NCBI GenBank assembly: GCA_946811185.2
Contig: OX328109.1
Span: 32,906,129 to 32,970,128 of the forward strand
Source: Hippopus hippopus
Taxonomy: Eukaryota; Mollusca; Bivalvia; Cardiida; Cardiidae
DNA: 64,000 nt
Direction: 5' to 3'
In this document: positions 20,700 to 31,414 of the stretch, piece after piece
How positions within the stretch are numbered: the first letter of the stretch is position 1
How the letters are laid out: each line of letters begins with the position of its first letter
The notes under the pieces: generated by a model
What the model was told of the DNA's origin: nothing
The model's input: only the letters and a program-made list of their open reading frames with translations
The model's database searches: none
Translations under genes and position numbers: made by a program

Positions 20700-20925
20700 T
20701 TGTCTTGGGTGGCTTAGTGCTTAAGGTGTTGATTTAGTAATATTAAGGTCCTGGGTTTGATCCAGATAATGTTTTACTCGTATGGGGGTTTCTATGGGTA
20801 AAGCAAGCCACATCCCAAACATGGACTGCTTGTAAAACCAAGGAAAATATATGAAGTGAGCTGTCAGCTTAATACGACTGAATGACTTTGAAAGGGGAGT
20901 ACAACAACGATTGATCAATCCAAAA
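20700..20925 (+). mobile_element. Second SINE family in left arm
   Basis: tRNA-like head TGGGTGGCTTAGTGCTTAAG with B-box GGGTTTGATCC, body TGGGTAAAGCAAGCCACATCC, tail GATTGATCAATCC. Its mirrored copy lies at 26205-26430. Confidence 0.65.
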
Positions 20926-23039
20926 AAGTCCTAGTTTCAAAAAGGATAAGGCCAAAAGAGGCTGGTTAAATATCATGGTCCTAATCATTATCTGACATTG
21001 GCATTTAAACTGAATTCATATCCATGTAGTTATTGTTTGACAACACAGTATTTGTATTTTTCAGTTAAAGTTATGAACAACAAACGGTTTACATGCATGG
21101 ATAAAGGGAGAGAGATCTAGGAAAAATTAAGAATTTTCAGAGAATTAGGTTTGTAGATCTAAATCTTTGTAATTATTTGTTTGAATGGAGTTTTATGTTG
21201 CTTTCCACTGCAATTCACAGTGTCATTAACATCTTTACTTAGTAATGTTTAAACCAGTGCTAGCCTGTGGCTATGGTGTGCCTTGGTCAAGGATACTCCT
21301 ACATGACTGGCAGGGCAATCAGGGTTTGAAACAGGATTTCAAGATAACAAACCGTTTGCCTTGACCTAGGAATAAATTACAGTCACCCACAAAAACAAAT
21401 CTGCATAAAAGATATTTCAGTGGCTCCCAAGTCTTTGCTGTTACTTTGCCATAAATTTACTCTTAGCAGTCAGGTCATCAAGCTTGTATGTATTTTGATG
21501 ACTATGCAGCTCATGGTTTTGCCTGGAAGAAATAAGCTTAAATTTGTTGAAAGCAGATTAAAACAGGGATGTAAAAAAGGCATAATACCAGGGTTTTGGG
21601 GGGGAACCCTTTTTCAAAAATAACTTTACAAAATTGGTAAGCAATATCATTCTGCAAAAAGAAGCCTTTAGCCCAAAATACCATTTCTAGAGAAAATACA
21701 TAGGGAATATCCCCATTTTTTTCCATTTAAATGTTTAAAATTCTGACTCCGTGTGTAACATGGTAGTTCTAAATACTAGTACATTTCAACATGCCCGACA
21801 TACATGTATACCATAAATTGGATGATTAGGAATGGTTCAGTCAATGAAGGCTTTTTGTAGAAGCAATCATTTGATTGGTAACTAGTGTGAGCCCTGGTGC
21901 TGACAATCTTGGTGGTGTCTATTTTTGTCACCCTGGTCACTGTTGTTTCAAGGTGATGTAAATTATCAAACTTCTTGAACAAGAACATTTGCTTAAAATC
22001 TAGTTTGGCACATCAGTAACTGCTACAGTGAGAAGAAATTAAAAAAAAAAATGTTATGGTCTGTTGAAAAGACAGGTATCTTAAAGGTAGAAATCTCGTA
22101 GAAATAACATCAGAGGAGTTCCCACAATGTAGACCCAATTTTAGAGAATATTATGTGTGTGGGTACAACAACAGGTTGCACAAAAAAATCATGTTCTATG
22201 CAAAGTGAAATCTAGATCTATACTGTCAAAAACATCAAAGTGAATGCTGACAGAGTTTGATCAGATTTAGATTTTACAACAATGATTATAATGACATCTA
22301 AATCCAATTCAAGAACACAACAACAAAAAAATATAAAAGAAACCAAATTCCCTCCGTTAAATGAAAATGAAGAAAAATCACTGTTGCGAGTAGACCATTT
22401 TGTTTCAAACTGAAAAAAAAGTAATAATAATTTTTTAACCAGTTGTAAGCTAGATCTCGATGGGAATAGTTTTTGTTATATTCCGTTCAGAATGAAAGAC
22501 ACGCTCGTCAATCCGTCACTATCTGCCGTACATAGAGTAACAAACTTAAAGAGTTTGCTCGGGCCGTCTTGACTTGGGGACGAGTAAGCACTGGCCAAGT
22601 TGTTTCGCTTTCTTTACCGAACAAGACTTCAAGTATTTTGGAAAACGTCTGAATGAAATATGAACAAAGTTTTCAAAAGCAAGAGCGCGAAAAAACTTGA
22701 AAGCAAAGATCGATCGGCTCACCCAAAATGGTTCAGCTGCTTTATTAATTCCCGTAATGTTTATTTCTGTATTCGGAATTTTCCGTACCTGAGACAGATA
22801 CGGAAAAGCCCGAGTCCCTTCGTATTTAACCAGATCTCGTGAGGGTCTCGTTTGTAGACTGGAACACTTTTTCAAATCACGTGATTGTCCAGGGTGTAAC
22901 GATTTATAGGACAGAAACGCTGTTAGTGCAGTCTCTTACGTCACTTCCGTCCGCCATATTTGAAAAATCTACTTCCGCTCCACCACTTTTTCAGAGGCCT
23001 AAGGTATATACATTTTTGACACCATCTCTACCAATAAGC

Positions 23040-23082
23040 TGTCGCTTACGCGAGGCGTCGCTCCGCGACGCCTCTTGTGCGC
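23040..23082. repeat. GC-rich hairpin, left arm
   Basis: CGCTTACGCGAGGCGTCGCTC followed by CGCGACGCCTC. The mirrored copy is at 24015-24055. This is the innermost well-conserved block of the duplication. Confidence 0.75.
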
Positions 23083-23295
23083 TGCTCGCTATAAATCTAA
23101 CCTAGTAAGTTTTGTTTTTTTCTTATTTTCGTTTATAAACAAATGATAATTTGATCTTTATTACGAAAATAAGTAATACATTACCTCCCTTTGATGAAAA
23201 TTTAACAAAGAAAATAAAAATCAGAATAATTTGTTGTATATTGCTCATGAAAATTCAGTGATTAAAGGTAAGCATTTTTTTACTGAGGTATGAAG

Positions 23296-23885
23296 GTCCT
23301 CGCTGGTACCGCGGTACTTAATTTCGCCGAAAATTAATTACAATAGAGAGAACTCACATGTATTATTTTCCAATACTGTGATATACTGTTGTATGTGAAG
23401 TTACAATAAATGTTGGTTTCAAAGCTTAAATTGTGTTTTTTCAGACAAAAATATCTAGGTCAAGCTACCATGCTGACCACAGTGCTCCAAAGGGAGTCCA
23501 CTATGGTACCGCGTTAACTCCTGTAATTTGGAAAATCGTAAACAAAATATAAATTTTATTTTCAAAAAATTATTTAGGTACCGTAGTTTTTGTTTCCGGC
23601 GAGGTCCACGACGTCACAGCAGAGACCTTCAATTGTCAAACACGAATTACCGGTTTTATGAAGAATAGGGGTTAATTATTTTAAAAACATAGAGGAACAT
23701 TGTGCTTGATTATCGCAATTTGTAAATATTGAAAGAAGCTTATCAGTAATAAAGACATTTCCGATGCAAAAACACTTCTGCGTTCGATTTGATGGAGTAA
23801 ACAGTGGGTAGGTGGCGCTACGTGTGCAAATGAGGTATTTTACGGATTTACGCGGTATCATCGATGACGCGGTACCAGCGAGGAC
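23296..23885. mobile_element. 590 bp element at the axis of the duplication
   Basis: Bounded by a perfect 18 bp inverted repeat, GTCCTCGCTGGTACCGCG (23296-23313) and its complement (23868-23885). The GGTACCG motif also recurs inside at about 23502 and 23577. No coding sequence is seen, so it looks like a non-autonomous DNA transposon. No clear target duplication was found. Confidence 0.65.
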
Positions 23886-24119
23886 GACTATAATTGTATT
23901 TAATTTCATCAGTTCAATAAAATGCAATTTCTTGTCATTATGCTACAATTTCCCATGCCTTACCGTAAACAACACTTTTTTTTTTTTCTTATTAAATCCA
24001 CTTAATAGCGAGCAGCGCACAATAGGCGTTGCGAAGCGACGCCTCGCGTAAGCGAGAGCTTATTGGTAGAGCTTCTGGAAAAAATGTTACATATGTATAC
24101 CTGTTGACTTCGAAAACCT

Positions 24120-24260
24120 GTCTGGACCGGAAGTACATTTTTACAATTCAATCATGGTGGAAGGATGTGACGTAAAAGACTGGTACAAAGAGCGTTTCTT
24201 CCCTTCGATTTTCGATACCCTTCACAATCACGTGATTAGAAACATTGATCCAGTCTACAA
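24120..24260. promoter_or_regulatory. Promoter-like motif cluster, conserved in both arms
   Basis: In order: ACCGGAAGT (ETS-like), ATCATGGTGGAAGG (YY1-like), TGACGTAA (CRE-like) and ATCACGTGAT (E-box). The left arm has the same series on the minus strand at about 22870-22985, with CAAATATGGCGGACGGAAGTGACGTAA. Such motif sets mark TATA-less animal promoters. Transcription outward from each arm is an inference. Confidence 0.4.
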
Positions 24261-24438
24261 ACGAGACCCTCGCGAGATCTTGTCAAATACCAAGGCACTC
24301 GGGCTTTTCCGTATCTGTCCGAAGTACGGAATTTTCCGAATACAGAAATACACGTTACGGGAAATAATAAAGCAGCTGAAGACTAAGCGTGAGCTAGTTG
24401 ATCTTTTCTTTAAAGTTTTTTCGCGCCCTTGCCGATAA
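24154..24438 (+). CDS. Hypothetical 94-residue frame, doubtful
   Basis: Starts at ATGGTGGAAGGATGTGACG, just after the promoter-like motifs, and encodes a basic, hydrophobic-rich peptide with no motif I recognise. The mirrored left-arm sequence also starts ATGGCGGACGGAAGTGACG but meets a stop after 17 codons, and downstream differences include frame-breaking indels. That argues against a conserved protein. It may be 5' untranslated or first-exon DNA. Confidence 0.2.
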   Translation: MVEGCDVKDWYKERFFPSIFDTLHNHVIRNIDPVYKRDPREILSNTKALGLFRICPKYGIFRIQKYTLREIIKQLKTKRELVDLFFKVFSRPCR

Positions 24439-26204
24439 AAAAAAAAACTTGGTTCATACTTCATTAAGACGTTTTCTGAATTTTTTAAAGAACGTTTTAT
24501 TCTGTAATGAAAGCGAAAAACTCGGGCAGTATTTAACTCGTTCCCAGATCAACTCGGCCCAAGCAAACTTTTAAGTGTCTTTATCTTTGTAGATCTAGAT
24601 ATTTGCCCTATTGTTTGGCATGTCATTCATTCTCAACGAATTTAACAAAAGTCGATTCTGATCTAGATCTCGATTTAGAGTTAGATTTCTTTTTCCTTTT
24701 TTTTTTTTTGTCAGGAGCAAAAGGATATATTCGACCCACTTACAGCAGGTTTTTTTTTTTTCCCCTTTAACAGAGGGAATTCCTTCCCTTTTTGTAATCT
24801 TGGTAGATCCATGTTTCCGTCTTTCTGTTGTGAATTAGCTGCCAAATTATGCTGGTTGCTGCTCATAAGACTTGCTATTTAAAATCTGTATTTAATTTTG
24901 ATTGCATAGAGCATCAAGTTTTGATCCCCCTGTAGTTGAATTCACATATTTTTCTAAAATTGGATCTACACTGTCGGACTGGTGGAAATTCTCAGATTTT
25001 ATTGCTAAAACATTCTTAAATTTAGGATAGCTGTCTAAAGACCGAAAAAGTTTTTCGCCAGCCTATTCTGCACTGTATTCTGGTTATAGCTGCGTAAAAC
25101 TAGATTTTGAGCAAAAAAAATGTGTTTGCTTAAATTGCTAGTTGCTAAGATACATAACCAGGACATGACTGTGTACTCTCAGTGTGGCCAATGTGAGAAA
25201 AAAAGGCTCCATCAAAATTGTTTGTACCAGGGCTCAAACTAATCCCCAGTAAAATGATGACCAAGAAAATCTCCATCAACTGAATTAATCCTAAACATCC
25301 AATATATGGTATCTGTCAGCCATGCTAAAATGTATTTAGAACTGCCCTGTCACAAGATGAGTCTAAGACATTTAAAAAAATGGAAAGGAAAAATAAAAAG
25401 GGATATTCCTTTATGTATTTTCTCTTGAAATAATATCTTGGTCTATAAACCCTTTTTTTGCGGATAAAATTGTTTATTACTTATTGAAAAAAGATACTTT
25501 TAACTTCCTAAAACAAAATCTGGTGTAATGCCTTTTTAACATTCCTGTTTTATTTAGGCTTTCAACAAATCTAATTTTATTACATGCTAGCAATAACCAT
25601 TAGCTGCATAAACATAAAAAAGTACTAATATGATAAATTGATTATTAAGAACAGATTTTTGTTGAAGTAACGACAAGGACTTGAAAGTCATTGAAATATT
25701 TTTTCTGCAGATTTGTTTTTGTAGGTGACTGTATTGTATCCCTGGGGTGGTCTGCATCTATAAATATGGTCAAGGTGAAGGGTTTGTTATCAGTAAATCC
25801 TATTTCAACCCCTGATTGCAACGTCAGTGATGTGGGAGTACTTTTGAGCAAGGCCCCATGAATACAGGCGAGCACTTTTTGAAACTTTCTAAGAGAAGAT
25901 ATAATTAAGACCAGTAAGTAAACTGAACTGCTGTGAAAAGTAACATAAAACTCCAGTCAAACAAATACATGTATTTACAAACTAAAATCTCTGAAACTTC
26001 TCAGTGACTGTCTAAAGTTGTTTTTTCCCTTGATTCATGCAAGTAAACTGTATATGTTGTTCATAACTTTAACTAAGAAATACTATGTTATCAAACTATG
26101 ACTAAGAAGTCATGATTTCATTTTAAATACCAATATCACATGACGATTCAAAAAAAGGACCATGATTTTTAATCAGCCTCTTTTGGCCCTATCATTTTTT
26201 AAAC

Positions 26205-26430
26205 TAGGATTGATTGATTGGTGTTCTACTCTTCTTTCAAAGCATTTCAGTCTTATCATCAGACTGACAGCTCAGTTTTTAATGTTTTTTTATTTGTTTT
26301 AAAAGCAGTCTATGCTTGGGATGCACCTTGCATTGACACTCCCATAAAAAGTAAAACATCATCTTGTGTGAGGATCAAACCTTGGACCTTATTACTCATA
26401 CAAGGATTTAGACACCACTTGGACCAGAAC
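26205..26430 (-). mobile_element. Second SINE family in right arm
   Basis: Mirror copy of 20700-20925, with the minus-strand B-box-like GGTTTGATCC at about 26370-26385 and the GATTGATTG tail at 26208. Confidence 0.6.
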
Positions 26431-26669
26431 CTATAAATATTTATAAAACTTCTAGGTTGTACTCTGATTTTATCTAATTTTGTAAATCCCTGATAGTAAA
26501 AAGATGAAAATGTTTCAATAAACTGTTTGTGTTGATAATCAAAGGTTGTAAAAAATTCATAGCCCTAGAAATCAATTTGGCAATATCACTTCCATCAATT
26601 CCATCAGTACACTGGTAAGTCTGTTTGTCTGTCCATCCATTCTGACAAACAGGTCCAATGACAGATTAA

Positions 26670-26822
26670 CTTTTTACCAAAGAGCAAAATTTTAGACCTG
26701 TCCAGATTCAAAGCAATTGCAGTTGATAAATTAAATATAGTTCACATAACGGCTTGTGCCCTTGAACTCAAAAAATAGAAAATATTGTGGAAAAGGAAGA
26801 AAATGTTGGTAACCAGCATTTA
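26670..26822 (-). mobile_element. Family A MITE, truncated
   Basis: TTAA at 26666-26669, left arm and half of the hairpin. The right half is missing after AACCAGCATTTATG. It has no partner in the left arm, so it inserted after the duplication. Confidence 0.65.
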
Positions 26823-27104
26823 TGATCAGTACAACTAAAAGATTTTACGTGGTGAAGGGGCTTTTTTCGAGGTTTGTTATATAAGTTATTTTTTCTTTTT
26901 TATAAGGATAAATACAACAAAAGACACTAGACTGTTAAATGCAAGAAAAAGGTGCAACTTCGGTGTTCAAGTAATGGATATGCTTTGTTCACTTTTATGC
27001 TATCAAATATGATATCATCATACTCATTTGAATAGTGTCTTGTACAACAGATGTGCATTATTGCTCAATTCACATTCTTATATACCTTTGTGTAATTCTG
27101 GAAT

Positions 27105-27392
27105 GAAACCTGCCCGGCCGGGTTGCTTAGTGGTTACCTTATCCGACTTGTGACCTGGTGGCTGTGGCTTTGATAACCGGGCAATCTTTCTTTCCAGTGA
27201 TATTTTGCTGCCTCTCACGCCAGAGGCATGTGAGAAAAAGTTGTCAGTGGCATGGAAAGAAAGTTATGCCAGTACTCTTGTAAGAATTACAGCCAGGAAA
27301 CGTGTACGTAGGAGCACTGACTGCCATGAAATGACCTATACCGTTAAACTGCCACTAAACTCCAATACAAACAAATTGCACGAAACCTAAAA
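27105..27392 (+). mobile_element. SINE in right arm
   Basis: Head CTGCCCGGCCGGGTTGCTTAG with GACCTGGTGGCTG and a worn B-box. Body CTTTCTTTCCAGTG..GTGAGAAAAAG, tail TTAAACTGCCACTAAACTCC..ATACAAACAAA. This is the same family as 49487-49745, 54370-54640 and 60880-61145. The tail resembles molluscan V-type SINEs such as RUDI, but that name is only a suggestion. Confidence 0.7.
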
Positions 27393-27680
27393 AGTTCTAA
27401 ACAGCTATCTAGCCCATTAAGGAAACACCCCAGGGATTTTTTTTTTTTTTTTCCGGGGTGGGGGGGTGTCTTTTGCTTTACATTTGTCTGCTTTCTTGGT
27501 GGATTTTCAGCAATTGTTTTGGTGAATGAAGACATCAATTATTTTTTAACTTAGTGAGATTATGAAAATCTGAAATAGATCTAGATCTACCCCCAATAAT
27601 TTGGAGGCATTTGATCCGGAGATTTACTTCCATCAAAGTTGCAAAAACTTGTAGCGCTGCTCGCCTTTAGGCTTTGCGCG

Positions 27681-27686
27681 CGCACA

Positions 27687-27738
<52 letters not shown>

Positions 27739-27739
27739 G
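27681..27739. repeat. (CA)n(TA)n microsatellite
   Basis: GCGCGCACACGCGC leads into about 12 CA units and about 10 TA units. Confidence 0.9.
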
Positions 27740-27959
27740 GAGAACTCGTACCCTGGAGAACTCGTACCCTTATCTCGAACGTAATGAGTTTTCGCGCGTC
27801 TTCCGATCTCTTGTCGAACGGCATCTGACTTGGCAATTGTGCCTGCAGTTTTAACATGCAAAATTGCAGTTCAGAAAGAAAGCAGTGCTTTGCAAGGATC
27901 AAGATTCAGTAGTTATCATCAACAAAAACACAAAAAGACCCTAAGGCAGAGCGTTGATT

Positions 27960-28272
27960 GATTATTATATGGTGTTTAACGCCGTTTCAATAATATTTTA
28001 GCCACATCGCGGCGGCCAGTGCACCTATCCGTGCTTTCCTGGAGATTCTTCTTATCAGTACTCCGCACACTATTCTTTCCACACCACTGGCTAATCTCCG
28101 AAATAACCATCGTAGAAACATTAGTCAGCGGTGTGAGAGGAATGAATCCTGTTGCAATGACTATCATCAATTGTTGGAAATAAATTGGCTGAGCCAGAGA
28201 TCCAACTTGCGACCCCCTGTTCTCGAGTCCTGTACGCTATCGAGTCCCGAATGAGCTACCGGGGCTCGGCTC
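27960..28272 (-). mobile_element. tRNA-derived SINE
   Basis: Minus-strand head GCCGAGCCCCGGTAGCTCAT, body with ATAGGTGCACTGGCCGCCG and the GGCGTTAAACACCATATAATAATC tail. Confidence 0.75.
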
Positions 28273-28429
28273 CAAAGCCAGGAGCAAGTCAGCACACAAC
28301 TTCGAAATACATTATGCTTACTAAATAAGGAGAATTTCTATGTTTTGACACATTTTCTTACATGCCCTTTCGTGCTTATAGATTTGTTAGTTTCCGTGGT
28401 AAATGCCATGATCTCTGAGACACCTGAAC

Positions 28430-28652
28430 TCTACCAGACCGAACAATTTTGGATTTGTCCAAATCCAAAGCATTTAAAGACTGCATATCAAATATGGTTC
28501 AAATGGTGGAATATGTCTCTGGAATAGAAATCATTATTAGAAAACGAGAAAACGCTTTTCAGAATATTGTTGGAAAAGTATAAAATGCTAGAAACCAGCA
28601 TTTTCTCGTTTTCTGATAATGATTTCTATTCCAGAGACATATTACACAATTT
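28430..28652 (-). mobile_element. Family A MITE with an enlarged hairpin
   Basis: The left arm is normal, but the hairpin has been rebuilt: ATGTCTCTGGAATAGAAATC (28512-28531) is repeated inverted at 28621-28642, giving arms of over 50 bp instead of about 20. Confidence 0.6.
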
Positions 28653-28879
28653 GACCTCGTGACTCACGAGTTTAGAATGCAAGGGTCTTTTGCTTACATC
28701 TTACATCCTACATCTTCATCTATGAGCCATGCAGGATCCTGCAGAGATATAAACAATAACACTGAAGGACCAAAAATACTACATTATAATTATTTTTCCA
28801 TCAGATTATAACAAATAAATGCGATGTATTCAACATACTTTATAACGACTCTTGAAATGAGATGATATGCTAATGAATG

Positions 28880-29130
28880 AGCCACGCTCTGGCAAAAGGA
28901 GGCTTAATGCATCTCGGTGATACATGATGTCAAGCAGTCTTTTAATAATTATTGATCTATAAAAATCCATTATGTGTTACAACCAACAAAATCATGAGAT
29001 AGGATGGTCCTTGGACATGCAAACTTTGCTAACCAGCATTTCTTCTTCTTCCACCCTTTCAAAGACAAATTCTATCCTTTCAACCAATGTGGATAAATCT
29101 GAAATTTTGCCATCTGATAAGGATTTACTA
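28880..29130. mobile_element. Family C left part fused to family A fragment
   Basis: TGAGCCACGCTCTGGCAAAAG to GGTCCTTGGACATGCA (family C), then a family A right-half fragment from TTTGCTAACCAGCATTTC. Confidence 0.55.
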
Positions 29131-29340
29131 TTTACAAGGTGGAAAAGTTTTATCATGCAAATGGAAATCTTTGTAAATGAAACATTAAACGTGGCTCAAA
29201 TTACCAGGAATTGTATTAGAAAGATTAGAAATCGTTGTACTAAAAGGAGGAAATGCTGATTACCAGCTTTTCTCCTATACCCACTATGTTTTCAAAAGCC
29301 TTTTTCAGGGTCATGAAAACTCAGGATTGTTTGTAAAGGG
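29120..29340 (-). mobile_element. Family A MITE
   Basis: Right end TTTGTAAAGGGTTAA (TTAA 29341-29344). Hairpin arms are diverged, GGAGGAAATGCTGATTACCAGCTTTTCTCC. Confidence 0.6.
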
Positions 29341-29577
29341 TTAAAGTTGTTCCAGATATGTATAATATTATCATATCATCCCTAAGAACTCCAAAGTTAC
29401 CCAACATTTTCAGTCTTCTAAAGGCCCGAATAATTGAAATTTCAATGTTGCTATTACCCACGATGTCTCAAAGAGGACAGTGTAGATCACAGATCAGATT
29501 GCAATGTTGTGTAGTCTAATCATGATTTTTACAGGCTGCAACCTCAACCACAGTTGTGAAAAGTGCTACAACAATAA

Positions 29578-29737
29578 CACTTTACCAAATAACACATTTT
29601 AAACTTGTCCAACTTTGAAGGACTTGCAGAGAATGGAATAAATGAGACTGAAAAAACTAAAAGTTGCTTGACATGTAGAAAAATCATTGTGGGAAAAGGA
29701 GAAAATGCTGGTTTCCAATGTTTTCAGAGGTCTGAGT
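29578..29737 (-). mobile_element. Family A MITE, truncated by an element terminus
   Basis: CTTTACCAAATAACACATTTTA start and left hairpin arm, cut off where the 95 bp inverted end of the 2.1 kb insertion begins. Confidence 0.6.
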
Positions 29738-29934
29738 CAGATGCCCGTTCGACAGGAGATCGGAAGGACGCACAAAAAACTCATTACCTTCGAGATTAGG
29801 GTACGCATTCGCCAGGGTATGAGTTCTCCTGATACCACATAGATCTATTTTTTTTTCTAGCAAATGAATTTTAATTTCGCACATAAATATTTTCGTGACT
29901 TATACACATAAATATTTTTATCACATAAAACCTC

Positions 29935-30544
29935 CTCCGGCAGTGTATTAAACCCATGACTTATTTTTGATAATACACTAGTGTATTATCGTTTTTTGGG
30001 TCCCGGTTCTGATCAGTTTTCAGTCATGAGCGCGTGAAGCCAGAGAAACCAACCACAGTTTGTGCGGGAATTTGTACTGTTACGCCGTTTCGGGGGAAAA
30101 ATGACGTCATTGTTGCTAAGACGTATTACGCGCGGAAAGTTTTTGATTTTCATGTTTGATAAAAACCAAAAAATGCAGCGAAAGTCTCTTAAAATCAATA
30201 TTATTGCGGAAATAGGTCGATTTAACCCCTCTTTAAACTATTTAATTCTTCTTTCGGCGTGAATGTCAAAGAACTATCTACTCGTGTATATACACATTTG
30301 AAACCAAACAACAACTGTAAACATGGACCCGTGAACGGTATAGAGACTAAAGGTGATGAGGCAGGATATTTTTCTGTCTGTCATTCATTTTATGTGATAA
30401 ATAGAATCACACATTCGTGTTTATGTATTATCATCTTTATCAAAGTCGTTGACTAAAATGTATTTGACGCTCGCCAAGGCTCGCGTCATACAATTTTAGT
30501 CAACTCGTTTGATAAAAATGATAATACATAAACACTCATGTAAG

Positions 30545-30545
<1 letters not shown>
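29935..30545 (+). repeat. Dispersed 0.6 kb element with hairpin ends (right copy)
   Basis: Mirror of 18705-19330. It includes a long hairpin at about 30419-30535. Confidence 0.7.
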
Positions 30546-30587
<42 letters not shown>

Positions 30588-30612
30588 GTGTGTGTGTGGG
30601 GGGGGGGGGTTG
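30546..30612. repeat. (CT)n(TA)n(TG)nG(n) microsatellite
   Basis: Four abutting simple runs exactly at the outer edge of the right arm, ending in about 12 G. Confidence 0.9.
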
Positions 30613-30649
30613 CATTGAAATTTTATGTATCGTATTCTGTCTTGTTTAA

Positions 30650-30862
30650 CCTTCTACCATACAGTTCCAGATTTAAATGACTCTGAAAGGGGAAGGCTTT
30701 GAAAATGAGAGAAAAGGAGAAAATGTTGTATGTAACCAGGGATCGTATATATAGGGTCCCTGATGTAACCAACATTTTTTCCATTTCACATACTGTTTTC
30801 AACCTTTTCATAGACAGCTTACAATTTGGACAATTGTAAGATTTTTTTCTTTTGGTAAAGGA
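30650..30862 (+). mobile_element. Family A MITE with a 24 bp palindrome in its hairpin
   Basis: TTAA at 30646-30649 and 30863-30866. The apex holds AGGGATCGTATATATAGGGT plus CCCT (30738-30761) between TATGTAACC (30729-30737) and GATGTAACC (30762-30770). Confidence 0.8.
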
Positions 30863-31038
30863 TTAAATTAAGTGAGAGGAATAGTGATGTAATTACAAAA
30901 AAATACATAGTTTGCATAGTTATGGTATTGCATAATTATCACAATATAAATGCTCTATGGCTGTATGCTTTTGAAACTGTGGACTACCTTTGTTTGTGAA
31001 CCAGAAAGTGACCTAATTTGATACAACAGAGATACAAA

Positions 31039-31301
31039 TGAGCAATGCTCTGGCAAAAGGGGCTTTACTGCATCTGTGTGATGCATTATACTAAGCAAGT
31101 CATCACAGTATTATGGATCCATAAAATCCTCTTTGCATAACAACCAACTGAATCATAAGGTACACTAGTCTTTTGACATGCAGAAAATTTACCAAAAGCA
31201 GAAAGTTTCGACACAGGTCGGCCTGGTTGGACAGGACAGGCTTACCCAGATTTATACTTTTTGCAGATGCATGAAGCCACCTTTTCACAAAATATGTTTC
31301 A
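31039..31301. mobile_element. Family C MITE
   Basis: TGAGCAATGCTCTGGCAAAAG to the degraded ATATGTTTCA terminus. The hairpin core is worn (GACACAGGTCGGCCTGG..CAGGCTTACCCAG). Confidence 0.7.
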
Positions 31302-31414
31302 AATATCATGAGAAACCTGAGTTTGATTAGATACAGGTATAGCTTTTTAAGAAAAAATGCCTACGGCTAAGTGATTTGTACATAGAAAAAAAAATACTGG
31401 TTGATTTATTTCAG

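Larger units (their letters stand above)
18705..23105 (-). repeat. Left arm of a large inverted duplication
   Basis: Read on the minus strand, this segment matches 23985-30545 on the plus strand in the same order: the hairpin block GAGGCGTCG..CGACGCCTCGCGTAAGCGA, the ATGG[CT]GGA..TGACGTAA block, CACGTGATT, AACGAGACCCTC, ACCAGGGCTCA, a SINE, a second SINE, a poly-G/C block, and a 600 bp block ending ATGATAATACATAAA. Identity varies from about 60 to 90 percent by eye. No gene is recognised in it. Confidence 0.85.
27738..29840. mobile_element. 2.1 kb insertion with 95 bp inverted ends
   Basis: Left end AGGAGAACTCGTACCCTGG (27738-27832) is the complement of the right end (about 29738-29840, CCAGGGTATGAGTTCTCCT). 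The sequence between holds a SINE, part of a family C MITE and several family A copies, and no transposase. The left terminus carries a short tandem, GGAGAACTCGTACCCT, twice. Confidence 0.7.
23985..30545 (+). repeat. Right arm of the large inverted duplication
   Basis: Matches the reverse complement of 18705-23105. A 2.1 kb segment (27738-29840) bounded by its own 95 bp inverted repeats is absent from the left arm and explains most of the length difference. A short unmatched stretch (27595-27735) includes a CA/TA microsatellite. Confidence 0.8.

Noticed and set aside
22546..22875. 109-residue minus-strand frame in the left arm as a gene
   Set aside because: It is in a different frame from the right-arm counterpart and interrupted relative to it by indels, so a shared protein is not supported.
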